This document shows positions 57,651 to 64,000 of a stretch of 64,000 nt of DNA, piece after piece. Below the pieces are notes generated by a model. It was not told the DNA's origin. It did not search any database and was given only the letters and a program-made list of their open reading frames with translations. The position numbers were made by a program, and so were the translations under genes. How positions within the stretch are numbered: position 1 is the stretch's first letter; each line of letters opens with the position of its first letter. The DNA comes from Tetragonia tetragonoides (Eukaryota; Streptophyta; Magnoliopsida; Caryophyllales; Aizoaceae): the NCBI GenBank assembly GCA_038025085.1, contig CM076149.1, forward strand, positions 27,510,001 to 27,574,000, read 5' to 3'.

Positions 57651-58975
57651 TGATAGGCCCACAAATGTAAGGGTTGTATCGAAGTAATAAAATATCGAAC
57701 CACAGGGATCGATTCCAAGTACTAAGTTTTCTTAAATTTAACAAGCCAAGTGATTCACAAAATTGGTTTGTTGGATTAAAACAAATAAACTAATCACTAA
57801 TATAAGAGAAAATAATAAGAAAAAGAACCTAGGGTTGATTTCACTTAATCAAGATCGTAGATGCGGATAAATAAGTATCAACTAGCATGTCATGTCGAAT
57901 GTTGCAAGGACGGAAATATGAATCCTAAAACCTTCTCTCGAAGCGAGAAAGGAATATTCAATATAATTATCAACTACCTATTCTCATGGAGTCAAGAAAA
58001 TATCAAGAGCATGAAGTATATATATAATTTCCTTTCCAATAGTCCAAAGTTCTTCTAAACTACTCTCGTGATTAGGCAAACTTGATGAATGATTGAGGTA
58101 CGACGATTAAGAAGCTTATCTCGAATTTGACTTAATCATCTAATATAAGCAACAAGATTACAATCAAACATTGTGCAACAATTCTAATGACATGCCAATT
58201 TCTACTATTTAATTAAGCATCATATATTCGATTAAGTTACATCAACCCTAGATAAAAGAAATTACCTACTCATGATTTCTACAACGCCAACTAAGAACGT
58301 AATGAAATTCATCATGCTAAAACCTATCAAACTAAATAAAGCAATTAAAATAAGAAGCATAGAGAGGGAGAAATAGAGAGTAGAGATAAGAAATAAACCA
58401 AGTCGCTTCAATTATAATCTTCAAGAGAAATAGAAGAAACGCTTGAACTTGACGAACGAACTAATAAAACTTTTAAAATCTACATTTTATTCTTACTACA
58501 CTAATCTAGAAAGCGTAAAGTGGACTAGAAAAAATAGACTATGGAAAGAGATCGTCCGTGATGGGATGGCATGAGATCCTATTTATAGGAAAATGTCAAG
58601 ACGAACCTAGACGATCTACACAATGTAACCCCATAAAGAACAATAAGTCACCAACATAACTCCCAAAGAGTTAAAGCCACTAGTAACTCCATTTCAATGT
58701 CTAGATGCATCCAAAAAGGAATCCAATGCTCTCTTCAATATTCTTCATAACTTGCTCTTGCTTTGATCATCCTGAGAATCCAAAGAGAATCCTAAGTCCT
58801 TTGCATGTGCAGTTTAATTTGACCCTCAAATCACAATTAAAACACCAAAATACCAAAGTAGTAATCCTCATATAAAATTACTCATAAATCAGTAAAATAT
58901 AAGAGATATTATGTAAACATAGGATAAATGAGTGCGACTTAGATATGAATAATAACACTATTTATGCACTCATCA
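57651..58975 (-). repeat. 3' LTR of the Athila-like remnant, 1325 bp
   Basis: It starts TGATAGGCCC and ends GCACTCATCA in plus-strand reading. Shared words with the inverse of the first element's LTR include ACCTTCTCTCGAAGCGA, CATGTCA, CTATTCTCATGGAGTCAAG and ATCAAGAGCATGAAG. It is a diverged family member, not a recent copy. Confidence 0.8.
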
Positions 58976-61050
58976 AACTCCCCCAAGCTTAAGTCTTTGC
59001 TTGTCCCCAAGCAAAACATTATCAACAAGACATCATAGGGAGAGTAGGAGATCACCTTCTCAATTTCTATTTCAAATGAAACATCAAGTTCAAAGGAAAA
59101 GACTCAACAAGTATGATCAACAAATCGACAACCATTAAGAACTCATAGCATAGCATGTAAATTGTGAATCAAACCAGCAATCTACCACAAGGCCCGCCTT
59201 CTATAGTAGCATAGAAGATTGAACAAACCCTCACTCTCGGAATGTGAACACTCACACTCCTGTGTTTAGGTTAAATAAATAGAACTCTCAATACTCAATC
59301 CAAACACGATATCTGCCATAAGCTTGCCCATATTCTAAATCGCCATTGCCAAAGGTAATTTACTCATGCAAAGATCAAGAAGACTTTTATGGGGTTGCAA
59401 TGAGGTTCGGGGTAAAGGTAGGATGATACATTTGGGAATGTGGACTAGGAGCAAAAACTAGTGGAGTCAAAAACACTTTCTTAAATCTCTGCGCAAAGAT
59501 CAAGATAATACAAAAACTTCACTCACAAACTCGAACCAAACTACCAAAAGATCCCATCCATATTAAAACCCACAAAGAGACAAAGGAGGAGAAGCCAAAA
59601 TATATATTTAGAATTTTTTTTCTTCTTTTCCCTCCTTGTCTCACTCACATGAAACCATTATTGAATAACTCTTCTTTTTTTCCCTTTTTTTTTTCTTTTT
59701 CAAGATACAACAACCAAATTTTCACCAATTCACATGAAACACCAACTCAAAACCCAATGCCAATTTTTGCTTTTATCATCACAAATCACGACTTTCATAT
59801 ATAAATCAACTCCACTAGCCTGGGCTCGGTGAAAGAGATGTGTTTAGGAAATCAAGGATTGTAATGTGGTTTTTTCCAATAAAACGGCTCAAGGCTCAAA
59901 AGGGTTTACAAAGGGTGAAACATGTATCAAGGTAGCTGCTAAAAAACAAAGAATGCTTCTATCATTTCCGAGCATGAGCTTGTCAAGTGCAATTTTGATA
60001 AGAAATCGAGCAAGTTCTAGAGAAAACCACAATTTAGAGAGTCACACACACAAGAAAAAAATCATAAGATCGAAAGTGATGAATCGATCAATTAAAGGCT
60101 CAAAATCTCACATGGTTATGTTTGGTCTATTCAAATCAACTATGCAACATCGAGGGCAACAAACATGCATTCCACAAACCAATGGTCCACAATCATAATC
60201 ATGCAATGAGCTTGTAAGGCTAAAGATCGTTATTCACAAAAGTTTAGACAATTCCTTCAACTTTTCTAACAAAAAGAGCTTCGAACATTGAAGGATCATT
60301 TCTCACTCATTTTTTGGATTTTTTCATTTTTCAATTTTTTTTAAAATTTTATTATACATGAAAAAATAAAATTTAAACTATATGAATTAAATGCATGAAA
60401 ATTAACAAATAAAACTAAAAAAGAAAATAAATGAAAATAAAAAATGAAAATAAAAAATGAAAAATTTATCTAAAAATGCAACCCACCATGATACTATATG
60501 AAAAATGCAATTTCTAAACTACATGCAATCACATTTCATCAATTATCACCATCAACAACAATCAAGAACAATCACCTCCCCCATGCTTGAATTGCACATT
60601 GTCCTCAATAAGAGAAAAGATAATAATATAGAGAGGGGATAGGATAAAAGGATACTCACAAGGCTTCCCCCGAATGGGAAGGTAGAGGATTAAGGTGAGC
60701 CAAGAAGCCCTTGCACTCCTCGAGGTCATACACAATTGCTCAAGTGTGAGCTGAAGAAAGATATACAATGCATTGATGCACAAGAAGCACCACATATCAC
60801 AAGCCGCCTAACACCAAGAGTTCAAGAGCAACAAGAACAAATCGACTACCGAAACCAAAGTAGGAAAATCAACTTGCACAGTGCACACTAATCACCCAAA
60901 GAGTCGAACAATTACCAATCGCCCAATTTCCCACAATAAATTGTAGTAACTAAAAGGGCAATATCACAATTCTATAATACCCTACTCTCAACTCATGCTC
61001 AAATCAATATCATCAAGCACACCCATAAGCCATAGCTTCATCAAGATATT
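57651..61050 (-). mobile_element. Athila-like LTR retrotransposon remnant
   Basis: A minus-strand element related to 4772-10500. The 3' LTR lies at 57651-58975, with a polypurine tract beside it (AACTCCCCCAAGCTT at 58976-58990, inverse of the AAGCTTGGGGGAGTT class). Then ~2 kb of internal 3' sequence reads like that of the first element, for example the inverse of GGACAATGTGCAATTCAAGC near 60580-60606 (compare GGGGACAATATTCGTTTCAAG at 7443). Gag, the primer site and the 5' LTR are missing; the reading is lost near 61050. No coding capacity. Confidence 0.75.
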
Positions 61051-61440
61051 CACGGAGTCGCAAACACAGAGTACTAGGTGTCCCAATATGAAGTGAAATG
61101 ACAGTGGGTTACCACGGAGATGCATTTCGATGAAATTTCAACGAAACGGCTGGAATTACCCTCACGACCACGGGACACAAAAAAATCTGACCAGAGCACC
61201 TCTATGGTGGTGGGTCGGCGGAAAAATTTTGGGCAGTATCGGAATTTTGAGTTGGCGGTGGTGGTGATTAGCGAGACAGAGAGGAACAGGGGAGGTGAGA
61301 GAAGACTGGAGTGGTGGTGATGAGAGGAGAGAGAAATACCGGAGGTGAGAGAATGATGGGTGTTGGGGAGAGCCGGTGATGCATGAAACGGCTCCAATTG
61401 ATGTTGTAAAATGGTTCCACTTGATTTTTTTGTTGTAAAT

Positions 61441-61447
<7 letters not shown>
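61051..61447. other. Gene-free stretch
   Basis: A GGTGG/GAGAG-rich segment with overlapping open frames on both strands but no recognisable protein. It could be remnant gene or UTR sequence. Confidence 0.3.

Positions 61448-61480
<33 letters not shown>
61448..61480. repeat. (AG)16 microsatellite
   Basis: An uninterrupted AG tract of about 33 bases. The Leu/Ser alternating frame on the minus strand is an artefact. Confidence 0.95.
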
Positions 61481-61483
<3 letters not shown>

Positions 61484-62144
61484 TAATGTGTGTGTTATGG
61501 TTGTAATGGCCATGGATAGAGTGAGTGGGTGGGGCTGGAAAATAAAGAGGGTTTTGAACATATTTTCCACCCGATTTTCCTTTTTCGAATTGAAAATGTT
61601 TTCTATAAATCTATATTCTAAAAGAAATTAAGAAAAGGAAATTAGAAAAATTTTCTACAACTAAACACGCCCTAAGCGTATGACTAAAGGAAGTGGACAA
61701 GGAGAAGAACTGCAAGCTTATAGGAAGTTATCCTAATCTTCTAGAAATACAAGAAAAAGCAGAATAAAAAGGCAGCAGATCTCATATTGACAAGACGTCA
61801 CAGAGTTAGATTAGAGTAGTGTTAGTGTCTCTTATCAGTAGGCTCTTTGAGCAGTTGTAGCAGTTACTCAGCAATGGCGCCTTCATTTGAGGTATAGTTG
61901 CTTAATCTTTTATGTTTTTGATTCAAATGTATGCATTACTCTGATCGAATGAAGTATTTTCAAGATTCCATTATAATATTGCTCTTTTGAAGTTCCCATA
62001 CATGCTTATTTGGGTGGTTTTCTGTTAAGTTTTATAGAATACGAAAATAACTATCATTGTTGATAAGTGTTCGTTTTCGACAAGAGAGTTGGGGTGGAGG
62101 AGTAGGTTCGAATAGGGAGCGGTCTGCTCCAAGATAGTCTTCAA
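61481..62144. other. Gene-free stretch
   Basis: No supported coding region. CAGCAATGGCGCCTTCATTTGAG with a following GTATAG (61869-61900) looks like a start-codon context, MAPSFEV, before a donor. The frame is too short to call, and no downstream exon was identified. Confidence 0.3.
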
Positions 62145-62688
62145 TAGGGGCGAAGCCAAGAGGGGGCTGGTGTAGGCCCGGCCCCTGTGGTCCAGCCCAA
62201 CTTCTCTTATTTTCTTTTCATTTGGCCGATGTAAAATACAGAATAAATAGAAACAATGTATATTTTTAACAAAGAAAGAAATCTGGTCCAGTGATTTTGT
62301 GTATTATATAAGGCGCTTGGTGGGTTAGGCGCTAGCAACCAGGGTTTGATTCCCTATTCTGCCTTCTTATTCTTGTTTTAGAATTTTTCTCCTTAAATTT
62401 GATTCTCTTTGTTTTTCTTTTTTTCAATAACTTGCCTCTAGAATTCTAAGTGAAGATTTCTTTTGTGGATAAATATAATTTCAAACTACAATATGTAAAA
62501 TGTAATATTAATCTAATTACTATTAATATATTGTTATATTTTCTAAATATTAAAAAGAAAATCTACTCATAAACTGAATAAGAAATTTATCGAACAATAT
62601 ATTTTACTAAATTTTTTAATCACCATATAATTGTATTTTTTTAGGTATGTTTCGCCCCCCTCCACCTAAAATTATGGCTTCGCCCCTA
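62145..62688. mobile_element. hAT-type MITE, 544 bp
   Basis: Perfect 14-bp inverted ends TAGGGGCGAAGCCA...TGGCTTCGCCCCTA. The flanks GTCTTCAA (62137-62144) and GTCCTCGA (62689-62696) match at 6 of 8, a decayed 8-bp hAT duplication. The GGGGCGAAGCC ends resemble Tip100-like hAT elements. The interior is AT-rich and holds a tRNA-like patch (GGTTAGGCGCTAGCAACCAG then GGGTTTGATTCCC, 62323-62355). No transposase. Confidence 0.85.
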
Positions 62689-62754
62689 GTCCTCGACCCT
62701 ATTCAGGACCTTTTTAGGGGTTGTAGGACTGCCCTTAAAGATTGCTTGTGACCT

Positions 62755-63243
62755 CTACGTACCAAGCAGAACAACACCGACAAAGCTAAATCCCACATAG
62801 GATACATATTCACTTATGGCGGTACTGCAATCTCATGGAAATCATCCAAACAAATCTTAACAGCCACTTCATCCAATCAGGCTGAATTAATTGCTCTTTA
62901 TGAAGCATGAAGAGAATGTGTATGGTTACGGTCCATCATCCAATATATACTCAAGGAGAGCGGTTTGAGAATGATTAATGGCATCCCAACTAAAATCTGC
63001 GAAGACAATAGTGCATGTGTGACTCAAATTAAGGATGGCTACATCAAAGGAGACAAAATAAAACACATTGATCCAAAATTCTTCTCCACCCATGATCTAG
63101 AGAAAAATGGGACGATAAGCGTCCAGCAAATAAAATCATATGAGAATATTGCCGACTTGTTCACAAAAGCATTGCCACCCAAAAAGTTCGACGAACTTGT
63201 TCACCCCCTTTTATCCACTTCTCCCTCCATATCCAACTTCTAA
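62755..63243 (+). pseudogene. Copia RNase H remnant
   Basis: The reading gives SHIGYIFTYGGTAISWKSSK, TATSSNQAELIALYEA, a stop in place of a Ser codon, RECVWLRSIIQ, ICEDNSACV, KHIDPKFFSTHD and NIADLFTKALPPKKFDELVH. This is the standard C-terminal RNase H of Ty1/copia polyproteins, with its catalytic Glu and Asp positions. It comes from a different copia lineage than the element at 24-30 kb (GGTAISWKSSKQ with ALPPKKFDELVH). No LTRs were found beside it, and the rest of the polyprotein is absent. Confidence 0.88.
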
Positions 63244-63393
63244 GAAGTTAAAATAAAGCTAGAACTGGATGGAGAAGGAGAAGCTACAATTTGTAACTTC
63301 TCCATCTAGTCCAATTGTAGCTTTATTTCAACTTCTTAGAAGTTGGAAATGGAGGGGAGAGTGGATGAAAAGGGGGTGAGTGAGAACAAATTT
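63195..63393. repeat. ~200-bp hairpin (inverted repeat) at the copia remnant's end
   Basis: The left arm 63195-63262 (CCCCCTTTTATCCACTTCTC, AACTTCTAAGAAGTT) is the inverse of the right arm 63317-63393 (AACTTCTTAGAAGTT, GTGGATGAAAAGGGGGTG) with few mismatches. The loop itself has a smaller pair (GGATGGAGAAG with CTTCTCCATC). The left arm overlaps the last codons of the RNase H remnant, so the right arm is an inverted copy of copia-derived sequence. Confidence 0.88.
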
Positions 63394-63539
63394 AGGAGGA
63401 GAAGGAAAAGTTGCTAGAAGGTAGGCCAAACGAGCCCTAAATCATCTAAATGAAAATATTTTAATTAATTTTAAAACACAACAAAGTTGTAACGTTGATC
63501 CTATCAAAAAAAAAACTTGTAACGTTGACGTTAGGAATT
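63394..63539. other. Short AT-rich spacer
   Basis: Nothing recognised apart from a duplicated word, CTTGTAACGTTGA/GTTGTAACGTTGA, at about 63486 and 63515. Confidence 0.4.
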
Positions 63540-64000
63540 GCATGTCCCACATCAGTTAAAACCAAGATTTATTAACTGTTAGTTAAACTCAAAGTAAACT
63601 AAAACAATCGCCGAGCTCAGTAACGCGGGCTTGTAACTCAACCTGAGGGCTCCAAAGTGGTTGAACAATTTAGGTTCACTTGACCCCTGATGAATTAAGC
63701 TCGGACTTTAAATGCTCGCTTGTGTCTCTCTCAAGAGGTGGGCTGAGCTAAGTGGGCCCTAATCGGTTCGTTGCATTAGCACCCGTCCTAGTAGTGCACT
63801 CCACATTGCCAGATGAGACCCGACCCGATAGTCGTGGGCGTGTTTATTCGCCTCGGGGGCCTCACTACTGGCTCTACATGCATGTATGAAAGGTTGACTT
63901 TACCAGAGCAGCCGACAAACACCCCACTGTAGACGCCAAAAAAGCGTCTTCAGATTTCTCCGCAAAAGCCCGATGATGAAAGGAGTAATTTTTAAGCATG
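63540..64000 (+). repeat. Dispersed repeat, copy 2 (runs off the window)
   Basis: This is a diverged copy of 55510-55860: ATGTCCCACATCAGTTAAAA, then CGCCGAGCTCAGTAACGCG, GCTTGTAACTCAACCTGAGG, TTAAGCTCGGACTTTAAA, AGAGGTGGGCTGAGCTAAG, GTGGGCCCTAATCGGTTCG and TTTACCAGAGCAGCC. It extends past the part aligned in copy 1 and may continue beyond the window. Confidence 0.6.

Noticed and set aside
59866..60198. 110-codon plus-strand frame
   Set aside because: It lies antisense in non-coding internal sequence of the Athila-like remnant and has no family motif.
63540..64000. Cassandra TRIM with a 5S rRNA-like LTR
   Set aside because: The CCCACATCGG-type word is shared with many plant LTRs, but no 5S internal promoter sequence was seen.

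Overview
This window looks like nuclear DNA of a flowering plant, most likely a eudicot. It is AT-rich and dominated by nested transposable elements of plant families: L1-type LINEs, Ty1/copia and Athila-like LTR elements, hAT and CACTA-like DNA elements, and tRNA-derived SINEs. Only two ordinary host genes are clear, and both have introns. No species marker was recognised, so the lineage below 'eudicot' is left open.

Layout. 1-3.1 kb: the 3' end of a LINE with its poly(A), two ~302-bp GC-rich tandem monomers, then the ORF1 start of another LINE. 3.1-16.1 kb: a large imperfect inverted repeat centred near 14.40 kb. Its arms carry arrays of a GTGACC motif and tRNA-like segments. Its left arm is interrupted by a non-autonomous Athila-like element (4772-10500, TSD CTAGT) and a 616-bp hAT-type MITE (10988-11603, TSD AGTCAGAC). 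16.8 kb: a (TTA)n tract. 17.6-20.3 kb: tandem remnants of a copia element, including a coding-less LTR-UTR-LTR unit and an inverted LTR end. 21.1-35.6 kb: a stack of insertions. A BED/DUF659 hAT transposase pseudogene (minus strand) is split by a ~4.26-kb solo LTR (23418-33703, TSD CCAGC). That LTR is itself split by a 6.0-kb copia element (24217-30237, TSD GGGAA) whose reverse transcriptase has lost a catalytic aspartate. A 5'-truncated LINE lies against the 3' end of the hAT gene. 36-38.3 kb: AT-rich DNA with tandem duplications and a short telomere-like array. 38.8-41.2 kb: a decayed LINE on the minus strand.

Host genes. An R2R3-MYB transcription factor of the MYB20/42/43/85 type (minus strand, three exons, 271 aa) lies at 43046-45279. 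A 130-bp (AT)65 tract abuts its likely TATA box. An ARL8-type small GTPase (plus strand, six exons, 184 aa) lies at 47697-54182. Its introns hold a foldback repeat, a SINE with clear target duplications and a LINE fragment. The two genes are divergent, ~2.4 kb apart, with a MITE between them.

54.2-64 kb: more elements. These are a SINE with an 18-bp TSD, a CACTA-like end rich in GCGGCGG/CCGCCGC motifs, a second Athila-like LTR with part of its internal region (minus strand), a 544-bp hAT-type MITE, a copia RNase H remnant that ends in a ~200-bp hairpin, and two diverged copies of one repeat (55.4-55.9 and 63.5-64.0 kb).

The most unusual structure is the long inverted repeat centred at 14.40 kb. 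Its two arms are symmetrical down to outward-facing GTAAG splice-donor-like sites about 317 bases from the centre. It matches no element family I can name.
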